Assembly (NCBI GenBank): GCA_050248495.1
Contig: JBFWSG010000022.1
Coordinates: 28,332-92,331 of the forward strand
From: DASYDU01 sp050248495
GTDB lineage: Bacteria > Planctomycetota > Planctomycetia > Pirellulales > Lacipirellulaceae
Reading direction: 5' to 3'
Length of the DNA: 64,000 nt
Position 1 is the first letter of the stretch, and every line of letters begins with the position of its first letter. The notes beneath the pieces are model-generated. The model was given only the letters and a program-made list of their open reading frames with translations, was not told the origin of the DNA and ran no database searches. A program made the translations under genes and the position numbers. Shown here piece after piece: positions 54,341-64,000 of the stretch.

Positions 54341-57300
54341 TCAAAATACGGAAGTGCGATCGGAATTGAGCCGCTGAAATTCGTGTCTGCTTCTGAGCGA
54401 CTTTGGAAACGACGATTCCTTGCGGATTAGGGTCATCTCGTCGGCATCGCCCCCCAAAGGAGTCTGGCGAGAAAGCGTCACTGCCCGCCTGAGCGCTGAC
54501 AAAGCTTGGTTTTCATATTCGATTCTTCGTTCGGTTTCCAAGGCGGATAGTTTGCCGAAGATGCACGCCACATTGTGCAACACTATATGGTTCCCATCGG
54601 CGGCAAGCATCGCGGTAGAAGCCTCCCTTCGAGCAGAGTCTTCACGACCGAACTGGGCAAATACAAAGCCTAGCCCGGCGTGCGCTTCGGCGTCGTCGGT
54701 TGATTCGGTGACCACTCTTGTGAAATCACTCTCTGCCAATTCGTATTCGCCATTGTTGGCATAGGCCCAGCCGCGCATGTTGCGAAGCTGCGCATGTTCG
54801 GGCGAAAGTGTCAGGCCGCGTGTGTAGGCATCGATCGCGGCGTTCGGGTCTTGCTGCAACTCGCGGACTGCGCCCAACTGCTGCCACATGTCGGCCGTGG
54901 GAGGGCCGGCGTCGAGGCCTGCTTCCAGTTCGGCGACCGCCGTCCGCAACGGTTCTTGTCGGAAGTCGGCCGGAAGTTGCTGAGCCAGGTTTCGCAAGGA
55001 CTTTCCCAGCAAGAAGTGATTCTGAGCCGACAGAGCGTCGCGGCCTCCTGGGACGCCGAGCGCTACGAACGATTTCACGTCCGCCAGCCCGGCCGACGTC
55101 TCTCCCAGACGATAGTTCGCCAGCGCGCGATACCAATACGCCAAGCGGATGTCCGGGCGCGCGGCAACGACGGCGGAAAAATCCGCGAGAGCATCGCGCG
55201 GTTGACCGTTCTCCAGCAGCAGCTGGCCGCGATAGAGGGCCGCTTCATGCAGCCGCTTGTCGTCTGGAGAGGCGAGTGCGGTCGTGAAGTCGGCAATCGC
55301 CTCCTCGCGATTGCCGCCGATCCAATGGACGATACCGCGGTTGAGCTTGGCGGGCTCGAACGCTGGGTCAATTTGCATCGCCTGATCCAGGTCGGCCAGC
55401 GCGTTGGCATGTTGCCCCGCCAGGGCGCTCGCCAGCCCCCGCACCGAATAGGCCCAGGGTGACGCCGGCCGCAGCGCGACACAGCCGTCGAGAGCACCGA
55501 CTGCCTCGGGCGCGCGGCCGAGCGCCACCAAACAGCGACCCGATTGAAACCGCGCCCAGTAGTGACGCGGATCCAATCGCAGCGCCTGGCGGTATTCTTC
55601 CAGCGCCGCCGACAAGTGATCGCGCCTAGCGCTCGCATTGCTTGCCGCCAGCGCGCCGGCGCCGATGTCCAGCAGTCGCAGCTTTTCGCCGGCCAGGAAA
55701 CAATCCTGCGCTGTAACCGGAGTCGCGTCGGCCGCCGCACGGTTGCGTTCCCGCTCCGCGGCCTCGCTCTCACCGAGCGCGGAGAGGCACTCGGCACGCA
55801 GCTGAAAATAACCGCGCGTAGGAGTTCCCCAAGAGCGAGCCCGGTCCACGAGCGACAGCGCCTCGCGTGGCGAGTCTTCCGCCGCTAGGCTGTGCAACTT
55901 GGCCTGGGCCAGCAGCAGCAAGAGCGCGTATTGCGACTGCCGCAGATCGGCCCGCGCGTCGACGAGCGGCAGCCCCAGGCCGGTCGCTTTCCAGGGCTCG
56001 GCAATCGCCAGCGCCGCTTCGCCGGCCACAGTCGCGCGACGCGGCTCATAGTACGGCACACGCTCCGAAATGGCATCGGTGTTCGCGGCGAAAAATTGGG
56101 CTTCGTCGGCCAGGCGTCGATACTCGGCCATTTGGTCGCGCGCCTCTTCTCTCGCGGCCAGTGCGCCGGCTTCCTGGCGCGCATGAAAGGCATATCCGGT
56201 GACCAGCAACAGCAGCGCCGCAGCCGCCGCCTGGGTGATCCCGCGCCGATGCCGTCGCACCCAGCGTCCGGCGCGAGCCCACAAGGGTTCAACGTACGCG
56301 GTTGTCGCCGCTCCGGCCAAAAATCGTTCGATGTCTTCCGCCAGTGCGAGCGGCGTCGCGTATCGGTCCTGCTTGTCGAAGGCCATCGCCTTGAGGCATA
56401 TCGCTTCGAGCGGCCGCGGCACGCGCGGATCGACCGCCCGCGGGCTCTTCGGCCGGCTGTTCAGCGCCAGATCGATCAACTCCCAGCTGCTGGCCGCCTG
56501 CCGCGGCGGCTGCGCACAGAGCATTTCATACAGCGTCGCGCCCAGCAGATAGACGTCGCTGGCCTGGTCCACCGCGTCCGGCTGACCCTTGGCCCCTTCG
56601 GGAGACATATACAAAGGCGACCCGACGATCGCTCCATCCTGAGTGGCGGTCGAACCGCTGCCGCTCAGCCGCACGACCGAGCCGCGCTCTTCATCCGGTT
56701 GTCCGATTACCTTCGCCAGGCCCCAATCGACGACGACGACTTCGCCGTACGGACCGAGCAGGATGTTGTCTGGCTTGATGTCGCGGTGCACGACGCCCTT
56801 GTGGTGGGCGTAGGCGACGACATTGCAGACGCTCACCAGCGTCTCCAAGAGCCGGCGAAACTCCAGGTCGTCGGACCAGTCGGCGGAGCTTTTGTGGGCG
56901 TGAAAATTGGCGATCGCCTCGCGCAGCCGCCGGCCGTGGATAAATTTCATCACGTAGAACGGCTGCCCCGCGTCGTCCACGCCGATGTCGTGCAGCGGCA
57001 CGACGCTCGGGTGTTCCAGTTGGCCAGTGATTTGCGCTTCGGCGAAGAACCGCAGCTGCTGATTCTCGCGGCCCGGGCGGAGTTTCTTGAGAGCCACCGT
57101 GCGGCCGATGCGATCGTCCTTGGCAAGCCAGATCTCGCCCATGCCGCCGCGGGCGTGAAAACGGAGCGGCGAGTAGCGCGTCGTCGAAAGTTTTGGCGGG
57201 AGCGGCGAGAGTTCGACCGTCTGGGCGCCCTCTTCGTCGTCGTCCGGCAGCCGGTTCTGCTTGAAATTGTCCGAAAGCGATCGCTGCAAATGGATCGGAC

Positions 57301-57487
57301 CGACGATCCGATGGAAGCGTTCGCGGTCCTCAAGAAACTCGGCAAGCTCGCCGGCGCAACTCGGATAACGATCCAGCCACGCTTGTCGGTCGCCGACTCG
57401 GCCCTCCGCTTCTGCCTGCAAATATTCCGCAATTACCTGGTCGATGAATTGGCTCTCCCCGTTGGGGAGCTGGCCCTGCGAAATCAT
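54341..57487 (-). CDS. membrane-bound Ser/Thr protein kinase with C-terminal TPR repeats
   Basis: A 1048-residue Hanks-type kinase. Residues 1-65 are a short helical region common in planctomycete kinases. The kinase domain spans about 105-390: glycine loop 'RGGMGEIW' (113-120), Lys134/135, catalytic HRDIKPDN (234-241), a DWG in place of DFG (254-256) and SPE in place of APE (295-297). A transmembrane helix follows at about 419-436, then a large domain with TPR-like repeats (about 600-1010) that should lie outside the cytoplasm and bind protein partners. It begins three bases after the stop of the sigma-factor gene, so the two genes are surely co-transcribed. Confidence 0.94.
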   Translation of the reverse strand: MISQGQLPNGESQFIDQVIAEYLQAEAEGRVGDRQAWLDRYPSCAGELAEFLEDRERFHRIVGPIHLQRSLSDNFKQNRLPDDDEEGAQTVELSPLPPKLSTTRYSPLRFHARGGMGEIWLAKDDRIGRTVALKKLRPGRENQQLRFFAEAQITGQLEHPSVVPLHDIGVDDAGQPFYVMKFIHGRRLREAIANFHAHKSSADWSDDLEFRRLLETLVSVCNVVAYAHHKGVVHRDIKPDNILLGPYGEVVVVDWGLAKVIGQPDEERGSVVRLSGSGSTATQDGAIVGSPLYMSPEGAKGQPDAVDQASDVYLLGATLYEMLCAQPPRQAASSWELIDLALNSRPKSPRAVDPRVPRPLEAICLKAMAFDKQDRYATPLALAEDIERFLAGAATTAYVEPLWARAGRWVRRHRRGITQAAAAALLLLVTGYAFHARQEAGALAAREEARDQMAEYRRLADEAQFFAANTDAISERVPYYEPRRATVAGEAALAIAEPWKATGLGLPLVDARADLRQSQYALLLLLAQAKLHSLAAEDSPREALSLVDRARSWGTPTRGYFQLRAECLSALGESEAAERERNRAAADATPVTAQDCFLAGEKLRLLDIGAGALAASNASARRDHLSAALEEYRQALRLDPRHYWARFQSGRCLVALGRAPEAVGALDGCVALRPASPWAYSVRGLASALAGQHANALADLDQAMQIDPAFEPAKLNRGIVHWIGGNREEAIADFTTALASPDDKRLHEAALYRGQLLLENGQPRDALADFSAVVAARPDIRLAYWYRALANYRLGETSAGLADVKSFVALGVPGGRDALSAQNHFLLGKSLRNLAQQLPADFRQEPLRTAVAELEAGLDAGPPTADMWQQLGAVRELQQDPNAAIDAYTRGLTLSPEHAQLRNMRGWAYANNGEYELAESDFTRVVTESTDDAEAHAGLGFVFAQFGREDSARREASTAMLAADGNHIVLHNVACIFGKLSALETERRIEYENQALSALRRAVTLSRQTPLGGDADEMTLIRKESSFPKSLRSRHEFQRLNSDRTSVF

Positions 57488-57490
57488 GGT

Positions 57491-58087
57491 TCACCTCAAG
57501 TTGTCGTCACGCACCAATTCACGCAGTCGCTTCAAACCGCGCCGCAGCAGACCGGCCACGGCCACCTCTGTGCGGTCGAGCCGTTTGGCCACCTCGGCGG
57601 CCGAATGCCCCTGCAAATGAAACAGCTCGACGGCGCGGCGCTGATCGTCCGGAAGGGACATCAAAGCAGTCGCCAGCGCGATCATCTGCTCGTTCGCCAT
57701 CGCGATCTGGCTCGGAGTGCCGTCGTCACAGGCCAGGAATCGCTCCAGCCGCACCGTCGAGGCATTGAGCGACGCCTGCAGCGACGCTTCGAGCCGCAAG
57801 TCGCGCTTACCGGAGCGGAACTTGCGAATCTCGTCCGCCATGTTCCGCACCAGGATCTGCCGCAGCCAGCCGGCCAATTCTTCGTCGCTCTGGCCGCGAA
57901 AGTGTTCCAACGAGCGGTGGGCTTCGAGCAGCGTTTGTTGCACGATGTCCGATTCGTCGAGCTTGGCTTGCAGGTTTTCGTCGAATTGCAGTCTGGCCAG
58001 CATGCGCAGGTACGGGCGAAACGCGTTGAGCTTGCCTTCGGCCGCGCCGTTTAGCGAGGAAAAGTAGTTGTCAGGCGGCAGTGGCAT
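57491..58087 (-). CDS. ECF-type RNA polymerase sigma factor
   Basis: A 198-residue sigma-70 family factor with region 2 ('LDESDIVQQTLLEAHRSLEHFRG' area, residues 40-65, and 'ELAGWLRQILVRNMADEIR') and region 4 ('LPDDQRRAVELFHLQGHSAAEVAKRL', then a helix-turn-helix). It lacks the longer regions of housekeeping factors. ATG 58087 is preferred over 58120 because GGAGGG lies eight bases before it. The start overlaps the end of the upstream giant gene by 17 bases. Pairing with a Ser/Thr kinase and absence of an anti-sigma gene match the planctomycete-type ECF groups thought to be controlled by phosphorylation. Confidence 0.93.
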   Translation of the reverse strand: MPLPPDNYFSSLNGAAEGKLNAFRPYLRMLARLQFDENLQAKLDESDIVQQTLLEAHRSLEHFRGQSDEELAGWLRQILVRNMADEIRKFRSGKRDLRLEASLQASLNASTVRLERFLACDDGTPSQIAMANEQMIALATALMSLPDDQRRAVELFHLQGHSAAEVAKRLDRTEVAVAGLLRRGLKRLRELVRDDNLR

Positions 58088-61000
58088 GCGTGGGTCCCTC
58101 CGGGCTGCTGGGTGCGGCATCCGTTGTTTCGCTCACGGGGAGCGGCGCCGCCGAGGCAGGCGCGATTGGCGCCACGCCACTGTTCACCGAATTTCCTGAG
58201 CCGGCATTCGATTGTGAGTCGCTCGGCGGGGCGTCGGAGCTCTGTGCCTGATGACGTTCGTTTTGCGAACTCTGAGACCGCGAAGTTTGGGGATCGTCGG
58301 AGTCAACTGCATCCGTATTCTCCGGCGGTGTCAAAATCTCGTCGATCATGTCGCCGAACGACTCCCAGGCCCGCTCCAGAGCTCCTTTGATTCCAGAGTC
58401 GCGACCGTCCGGCGTCGCGGAGTCTTCCAGCAGTTCGTCGCCGAGCGGCGTATCGCCCAGCAGCTGCCGCACCGGGGCCCAGCCGCTAAACACCAGATCC
58501 CAGACGTCTTCCGCAGCGCGAAACAGTGAACGCGTGAGCGATCCGCCGCTGCCGAATGTTTTGAGCAGATTGTTCCCCCCAAGAATGTATTTCGAACGAT
58601 TGGCGACGCTCAACAACAAGCTGGGGGCGACGGCATTCAATGAGCTAGTCGAAGTGATAATCGAAGTCGAGACGAGTCGCGGCACGAATTGCGGAGCGAC
58701 GAACGCCACAAACGTCGGTGCCGCGTCGGCAGCCTTCGCCGCGATCGAAGCGGCGTAGCGGACGTTAAGGCTGAAGCCGTCGGCGACAAACGTCGTCGAA
58801 AGCGTCTTGGCCCGCAGAGCGTCGGTAAAAGTATCGTGTTCGGCGCCCTGCCGGCCGAAGTAGACGACGCCGGCGCGAGCCCGTGCCGGCACGTCGGCGA
58901 GGGTCAATTCGTAGTTGCCGACCGGATTGGCGATCACAATCAGCTCGAGATTGCCGCCGACTTCGATAAACGTCTGTGGCAAGTTGCTCGTGAGCGTATT
59001 GGTGCGCAAGTCGTGAGTCAGCGACGCGCCATCGGGCGCCACCAGGCCGATCGACGTCGGATCGATCGGTATCACTGCCAGCGGAACGATCGGCTCGCCG
59101 TTGGGACCCAACAGCCCCGGCAACACGATGGCGATGATTTGCTGCAGCAACCGATCGGTGATCTCCGGATCGTCGCCCAGCGCCGTGAGCAGCGAGTCGA
59201 GCAGCGCGCCGAGATCATTGTGCGATTGCGTGAGGAAGTTCGTGCCATCTTCGAGCTCGTTCAAATCACCGAGCGCGCCGGTTGGCCGCACCAGATTCTG
59301 CCGCGTCCGGCTGACGCCTTCGGTGACCTCCCCACCCTCGACCGAGACGACCGGGTGGCCATGGAAGCCGGCCGCAGGCGAGAGCTGCGCCAGTTCTTCG
59401 ACATTAAACGTCGACGACATGACCGTTTCGTCGACTTCGATGAGATAGTTTCCCGCCGGCAGCGGCTCACCGAAGAGCAGCGTCACGGTTTGGCGAAGCG
59501 CGGTGGGGATCGAGCGGCCACTGGCGGCGTCGACGTTGTTGCGACTTGGATCGTAAAGGACGCTCTTAGCATCCTGCGGCAGGCCGTCGCCGATCTTGAT
59601 CGGGTCGTCGTCGCCCCCACCGAGGACGCCATCGGGCCCCAGCCAGAGGACACTGTAATTCTCCTTGTTCTCCGCCGCGGCGACGTTCAGCCGGTCGCCT
59701 TGGAACACGACGACCAGGCTCGTGGTGGGCCCGCCCGGCAAACCGCCGACGCCTGGCAGCAGGCTTTGCGCTTCGATGGCTGCGACTTGCGGCAGCGTGT
59801 TGACGATGAGCGTGTACGCGCCGGCCGCTTCCGTCGCGGCCGCAAAGATCCGCACGAAAAGCTCCTCGCCTTGTGCGGCGACCACGCGGACGCGATCCCC
59901 GGCGGCCAGCACATTCCCGGCCGCATCGAGAATCTGCATCATCAGCCCCGCGCCTTCCTCGTAGGCAAAACCGGCTGAGAAATCGAGCACCTGGTCGCGG
60001 GCGCCGGCGAAAGCTTCGGTCGGAACCGTGAGCTTGTAGTAGTCCTCCGTGTACCCCGGCACGATCGTGAGCGTCGGCTGAATCGTGTGGACCACGGTCC
60101 CAAGATCGCGCGCGGTGGCAGGTGTAGTGTTCGGCACAATGATGGGTTTCTTTCCAAATGCGATCAAGACGCCGTCCCGATCGAGCAGGACGATGTCATC
60201 AGGTTTGTCATCCGGCGCATCGCCGTTGATGTCCGCGACTTTGACGTCGAGCGGCCCCTTCGCGGGTGCGATCTCGACGGGATCTGTAAAGCCGTCAAAA
60301 GCGCCGTTACGTTTCAACCCTGCCATGACGACGACATTCGCCGGACCGGAGAGCGTCGGAAGCGTGTAGCCGTTGTTGGCTACCACGAGGTCGGGCAGGC
60401 CATCCGGTGTTCCGAAAACGGCAACCTTCTCGCCGTCGACTTCGATTACGCTGGCGACGTCGACAACTTGGACGGCGGCCGGAAACTGTCCAACTTCCTG
60501 CACCCACGGCTCTGCCTCGAAGGTACCGTCGGGGTTCTGCAGCACGTAAACGACATTGCTGGTGTTGTTCTGCGTGGTGACGACGTCCAGATCCCCGTCG
60601 CCGTCGAGATCGGCGACTGCCAGCCCCGGCCCGCTCGCGCCGATAATCGACTCCGCGTTGAGCTGAAACGTCCCGTCGCCATTGCCGAGAAAGATCGTCG
60701 TGCCGGAAATAAAATCACGTTCCACCAGGTCGTTCTTCCCGTCGCGATTGACGTCGACAATGAGAATCGAATTGGTGCGGTTGGGCTCGCGGTCGGGCAG
60801 GCTGAAAGGCTTGGGAAGCTGGAAGGTGCCGTCGCCGCGCGAGAGCAGCACGGCCCCTTGCGCTGTGGGGTCGGACGTCGAGTCGATCACGACCACATCG
60901 GGGATCAAGTCGTTGTTCAGATCGCCGACGGCCATGGCATAAGGCGCCGCGGTGGCGTCGAAGCGGCGCTGGGGCTGGAAAGTGCCATCGCCGTTGCCGA

Positions 61001-63707
61001 GCAACACCGAGATGTCGCTCGACGAGGTGTTGACGACCACGATGTCCAGAAAGTTGTCGCCGACACGACCGGGGCCTGGCGGATTGAAATTCGCAATCGC
61101 CAGATCGCGGTGAAAATTCTGGATCCCCTGGATCGTGAACGGCCCCCCTTGCTGAAACGCGCCGATCGTGAGCTCGCGCGGGGCCTGGTAGGTTCCGTCG
61201 CCGTTGTTCATCAGCACGCTGAGGATGTTCTGGCCGACGTGAGAAACGACGATGTCGACCGCGCCGTCTCCATTCAGGTCCGCCAAGGCCGATTCGGACG
61301 GTCCGAGCCCGGTGGGATAGAAAACCGTGCTGATGTCTTCGAGCGAGAACTGGTCGAGGTTCTTGAACGACAAATCGAACGAGCCATGCGAGTCTTCGTC
61401 ACCATAGATGTGGACGTAAACTTTCTGTCCACGGGTGACGGCGGCGTCGGCCACCAGCTCGTCGCCGACCAATGTGCCCTCAAAAATTACGTCGAGCGTT
61501 GCAGGGTCGAGCAACTCCAGATGGATTTCACCGGCAAAATTGGCCGCCCGCGTCAAAGCCACGTGAAAAGACCCTGCTGCGGCGGAGGTGAGGGCGTAGT
61601 GGAAGTCGTCGCCGATTTCGAGCGTTTGCCCCGGAACGGCGCCGAAGGCGCGGGTGCCAAGATTGTCGGTGAGCGACTTGATCGACAACGTGTAGCGGAC
61701 CGACGTATTGAGCTGGGCGTCGTCGCCGCTCAGCACGCGCACCCAGTATGTGGCGCTCGCCGAGCTGCTGAGCGCGACCGAAGTCGCCAATCCATTCTCA
61801 GTGCCAGCCGCCACGAGGTGGAGGTTTCCCGCCTGCAGATTGTACAGCTCCAGGCGAACATTTGGGCCGGCGGCCGCTAGCGTCGCCGAGACGGAAAGAG
61901 GTCCCGTCGAACCGGTCTCAAACTTGAACCAATCTTCCTCACCATAGACGAGCGCGAGCTTGGGAAGATCGCGCTCGATGACGCGGGCGAGATTAGTCGC
62001 CGTCTCGCGCGAGTCATTATCCTCGTAGCGATCGTTGAGCGGAAGCGGCGGTGGGTTGAGCGAGAAGCTGGAGAACAGAATGTCCTGGTTGCCATTGCGC
62101 GTGTCGGCCCAGGCCGCGAACGCAGTGCCGCCGCCTAGCGCGAGGCCGAGAAAATCGCCGAGGTAAAACGTCGGATTGCCCCGCGCGTCGGTGAACTTCC
62201 CATTGTCGGCATCGAACGACTGATCGGTGACACGGAAGTTGGGGCTGAACGTTTTGCCGTGGTCGCCGCTGATCGTGCCAAACACGTCGATCTTGTGTCC
62301 CAACGGATCGCGGCGGACGTCGTACCAAATGACGGCGATTTTCCCCGTGGCATCGGCGACAATTTTGGGTAGAAACTGCGCTGCGGTCACGTCGTCAGCT
62401 GCACCGGTCGCGCTGCGAGCTTCATTCTCGTCATTGAGCACGTTCGCCGCCGAGTTGGCGCCGACCTTGAACGTCCTTTGCCAGGTGCGTCCGTAGTCCT
62501 CCGAGCGAGCGAAAATGATTTCGTCCTCGTCCAGGGTGTTTCCCTGAGGATCGACGGCGGGTTTGGTTTCAACCACGTAGACATAGCCTGGCTCAATTGG
62601 GTCCGCGACGATGGACCGTACCGACTGAACGCGAAAATTATTGTTGGAAAGCAGGCCGGGAACCGCCGGCACGTTACCGCCGAACGGGAATAAGGCATTG
62701 GTCGCTGCATCAGGGTGGGAAAAGCTCGCCCCGGCGTTCTTCGAATGGTGGACCGCGAACTGTCCGCCAAGGAAATGCGAGACATAGATGTCGCCCTCAG
62801 GCCCAACCGCAACGTGTGACCAATTCTCCAGGCCCACTCCCTCGGTGAAGTCGCCGGAGAAATAGCCCTTGGTGTAAATAACCGTGATCGGGTCGCTGGC
62901 TTCTTCGGGGTGCGATTCGAGCTGCAATTGCCAAGTGGCCCCCCCATCGCGCGAGACCGAGAACATGATGTTGCTGCCGCTGTCGCTATTTGGCTCCCCA
63001 GGGAACTGACCTTTGGGATAGTAGCGCGACCAGACCGCGTAGAGATTGCCGAAATTCGGATTCGCCGTGGTGCTATTGGGCAGGTAACGATACGTGTCGA
63101 CCGCCAGATCGGGCATGATGTCGAACGGAACCCGATGCTGGCCGTCGAATGTGTGCGAGGCGACGGTCACGGGATCGTGCCATTCAATTCCGCCGTCGTC
63201 GCTGGCGCTGACGAAGATGCCGTTGTTGGCCGACATGCCGAAAGAGCGAAACTGGGTTAGATCTTTGCGGCTGACGGTCCCGCTGGGATTGGTGATCGGC
63301 GGCTTGGCACCCAGAAATGTCGCCGCCATGTAGCTTACGTACACCCGGTTCTGGATGCCCGGCTGATTGGGATCGTGGTCGATGGTGTCGAATTGCACGA
63401 CAGGATTGGCGGCCCCCTGGTCAAATCCCGCCGGCAAATCCACGGACGAGTTCCGCCAACTGGCGCCGCCGTCCGTCGACACGGCAACTCCGATCCCCGC
63501 GTAGCCGGTGCCGACAAGCGCGTAGTCCATGTAGGCCACGACCAGATGCTTCGCGTCGAGCGGATCGACCGAGATCGAAGGCATCTGCTGGACGCCCGGA
63601 TTGGTCGTCAGCGGCAGGTTGACCGAGAGATAGTGCCGCGGCTCGAGCGGCTCGAAACGAGCGCAGCGGGAGCGGAATTGGCGGCGTCGGCGCGGAGTGC
63701 GACCCAT
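58071..63707 (-). CDS. giant secreted BNR/FG-GAP-repeat protein
   Basis: An 1878-residue exported protein. The basic N-terminus and 'FEPLEPRHYLS' are the LEPR-XLL-type motif. Residues about 40-560 look like a sialidase-type beta-propeller with Asp-box-like 'VSTDGGASW', 'VSRDGGATW' and 'DYGRTW' elements. Then come pre-peptidase-like domains ('DRYEDNDSRETATNL'), several FG-GAP/VCBS repeats ('ADLNGDGAVDIVVSHVG', 'GNGDGTFQ') near 800-1150, further beta domains, and a Ser/Gln/Pro-rich tail. No sialidase catalytic residues can be assigned, so binding rather than hydrolysis is likely. Its end overlaps the sigma-factor gene. Confidence 0.85.
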   Translation of the reverse strand: MGRTPRRRRQFRSRCARFEPLEPRHYLSVNLPLTTNPGVQQMPSISVDPLDAKHLVVAYMDYALVGTGYAGIGVAVSTDGGASWRNSSVDLPAGFDQGAANPVVQFDTIDHDPNQPGIQNRVYVSYMAATFLGAKPPITNPSGTVSRKDLTQFRSFGMSANNGIFVSASDDGGIEWHDPVTVASHTFDGQHRVPFDIMPDLAVDTYRYLPNSTTANPNFGNLYAVWSRYYPKGQFPGEPNSDSGSNIMFSVSRDGGATWQLQLESHPEEASDPITVIYTKGYFSGDFTEGVGLENWSHVAVGPEGDIYVSHFLGGQFAVHHSKNAGASFSHPDAATNALFPFGGNVPAVPGLLSNNNFRVQSVRSIVADPIEPGYVYVVETKPAVDPQGNTLDEDEIIFARSEDYGRTWQRTFKVGANSAANVLNDENEARSATGAADDVTAAQFLPKIVADATGKIAVIWYDVRRDPLGHKIDVFGTISGDHGKTFSPNFRVTDQSFDADNGKFTDARGNPTFYLGDFLGLALGGGTAFAAWADTRNGNQDILFSSFSLNPPPLPLNDRYEDNDSRETATNLARVIERDLPKLALVYGEEDWFKFETGSTGPLSVSATLAAAGPNVRLELYNLQAGNLHLVAAGTENGLATSVALSSSASATYWVRVLSGDDAQLNTSVRYTLSIKSLTDNLGTRAFGAVPGQTLEIGDDFHYALTSAAAGSFHVALTRAANFAGEIHLELLDPATLDVIFEGTLVGDELVADAAVTRGQKVYVHIYGDEDSHGSFDLSFKNLDQFSLEDISTVFYPTGLGPSESALADLNGDGAVDIVVSHVGQNILSVLMNNGDGTYQAPRELTIGAFQQGGPFTIQGIQNFHRDLAIANFNPPGPGRVGDNFLDIVVVNTSSSDISVLLGNGDGTFQPQRRFDATAAPYAMAVGDLNNDLIPDVVVIDSTSDPTAQGAVLLSRGDGTFQLPKPFSLPDREPNRTNSILIVDVNRDGKNDLVERDFISGTTIFLGNGDGTFQLNAESIIGASGPGLAVADLDGDGDLDVVTTQNNTSNVVYVLQNPDGTFEAEPWVQEVGQFPAAVQVVDVASVIEVDGEKVAVFGTPDGLPDLVVANNGYTLPTLSGPANVVVMAGLKRNGAFDGFTDPVEIAPAKGPLDVKVADINGDAPDDKPDDIVLLDRDGVLIAFGKKPIIVPNTTPATARDLGTVVHTIQPTLTIVPGYTEDYYKLTVPTEAFAGARDQVLDFSAGFAYEEGAGLMMQILDAAGNVLAAGDRVRVVAAQGEELFVRIFAAATEAAGAYTLIVNTLPQVAAIEAQSLLPGVGGLPGGPTTSLVVVFQGDRLNVAAAENKENYSVLWLGPDGVLGGGDDDPIKIGDGLPQDAKSVLYDPSRNNVDAASGRSIPTALRQTVTLLFGEPLPAGNYLIEVDETVMSSTFNVEELAQLSPAAGFHGHPVVSVEGGEVTEGVSRTRQNLVRPTGALGDLNELEDGTNFLTQSHNDLGALLDSLLTALGDDPEITDRLLQQIIAIVLPGLLGPNGEPIVPLAVIPIDPTSIGLVAPDGASLTHDLRTNTLTSNLPQTFIEVGGNLELIVIANPVGNYELTLADVPARARAGVVYFGRQGAEHDTFTDALRAKTLSTTFVADGFSLNVRYAASIAAKAADAAPTFVAFVAPQFVPRLVSTSIITSTSSLNAVAPSLLLSVANRSKYILGGNNLLKTFGSGGSLTRSLFRAAEDVWDLVFSGWAPVRQLLGDTPLGDELLEDSATPDGRDSGIKGALERAWESFGDMIDEILTPPENTDAVDSDDPQTSRSQSSQNERHQAQSSDAPPSDSQSNAGSGNSVNSGVAPIAPASAAPLPVSETTDAAPSSPEGPTHATAA

Positions 63708-64000
63708 AGGAATAGCCTTGACTCTCCGCCTCTTCAGCTGCCCATGATATGCCCCTCAAAAGGCGAACCGTATGGTCCCTAGGCACAAAGGCGTTAATTC
63801 GCCGCCGACTGACCGCAGAATTTTGAAGTTTTTTCCGACTTCGTGACTTGGGTAACGCGGTGCTCGATCAACCAGGATTTTGCAATTGAAGAGGGTAACA
63901 ACCGCCGGCCGAGGCCGAGGCTGATGCCAGGGGGTTCGACAATTTCCTATTGTTCGGAATCTGTCGAAGCTAAATCCGACCGCAACGGCCATTCCCGAAC
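63708..64000. other. end of window, no gene seen
   Basis: 293 bases upstream of the giant BNR/FG-GAP gene. No coding region, RNA gene or clear promoter is visible here. Confidence 0.5.

Overview
The window is a GC-rich stretch of a bacterial chromosome that most likely belongs to a member of the Planctomycetota (order Pirellulales or close). The signs are: paired DUF1559 pseudopilin-like proteins; giant secreted proteins with the LEPR-XLL-type N-terminal motif, dockerin-like modules and PEP-CTERM tails; an RNA polymerase ECF-type sigma factor next to a Ser/Thr kinase; and a very cysteine-rich secreted protein. The assignment rests on these family patterns, since no 16S or ribosomal gene is present.

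Layout. 1-6059 (+): the 3' part of mtaB, two DUF1559 proteins, a HAD phosphatase, a glycine-rich RRM protein, a DUF4404 protein, a VOC-fold protein and a small membrane protein. 6142-19670 (-): a 2033-residue beta-helix protein, an aldo/keto reductase, a 1,157-residue repeat protein with PEP-CTERM, ferrochelatase and an M64 peptidase. 19773-20342 (-): tRNA-Glu and csrA. 21109-32950 (+): a respiratory complex I cluster in the order nuoI-A-C-D-H-J-K-L-M-N, without nuoB, E, F or G. 32994-34245 (+): a small helical protein of unknown role and a TatD-type nuclease. 34357-35798 (-): the cysteine-rich protein and a small cysteine-rich lipoprotein. 35960-40304: M42 aminopeptidase, rhodanese (-), GH29 alpha-L-fucosidase and a secreted alpha/beta-hydrolase. 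40509-54010 (-): a 4268-residue RHS/YD-repeat protein and a PEP-CTERM protein. 54341-63707 (-): a TPR Ser/Thr kinase, its ECF sigma factor and an 1878-residue BNR/FG-GAP protein.

How it fits together. The complex I genes form the energy-metabolism core; their membrane subunits carry unusual hydrophilic insertions, including a His/Glu tandem repeat in NuoL, and their junctions carry several families of imperfect inverted repeats, one of which has become the C-terminus of NuoM. The flanks are dominated by surface and secreted proteins built from the same few parts (sorting motif at the N-terminus, dockerin module, PEP-CTERM). The most unusual gene is the giant RHS protein, whose C-terminal domain beyond the RHS core has an HEFAH motif followed by an NADNY motif like those of M35/aspzincin metallopeptidases, suggesting a polymorphic-toxin-like tip. 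The sigma-kinase pair lies directly downstream of, and overlaps, a giant secreted-protein gene, which suggests co-expression.
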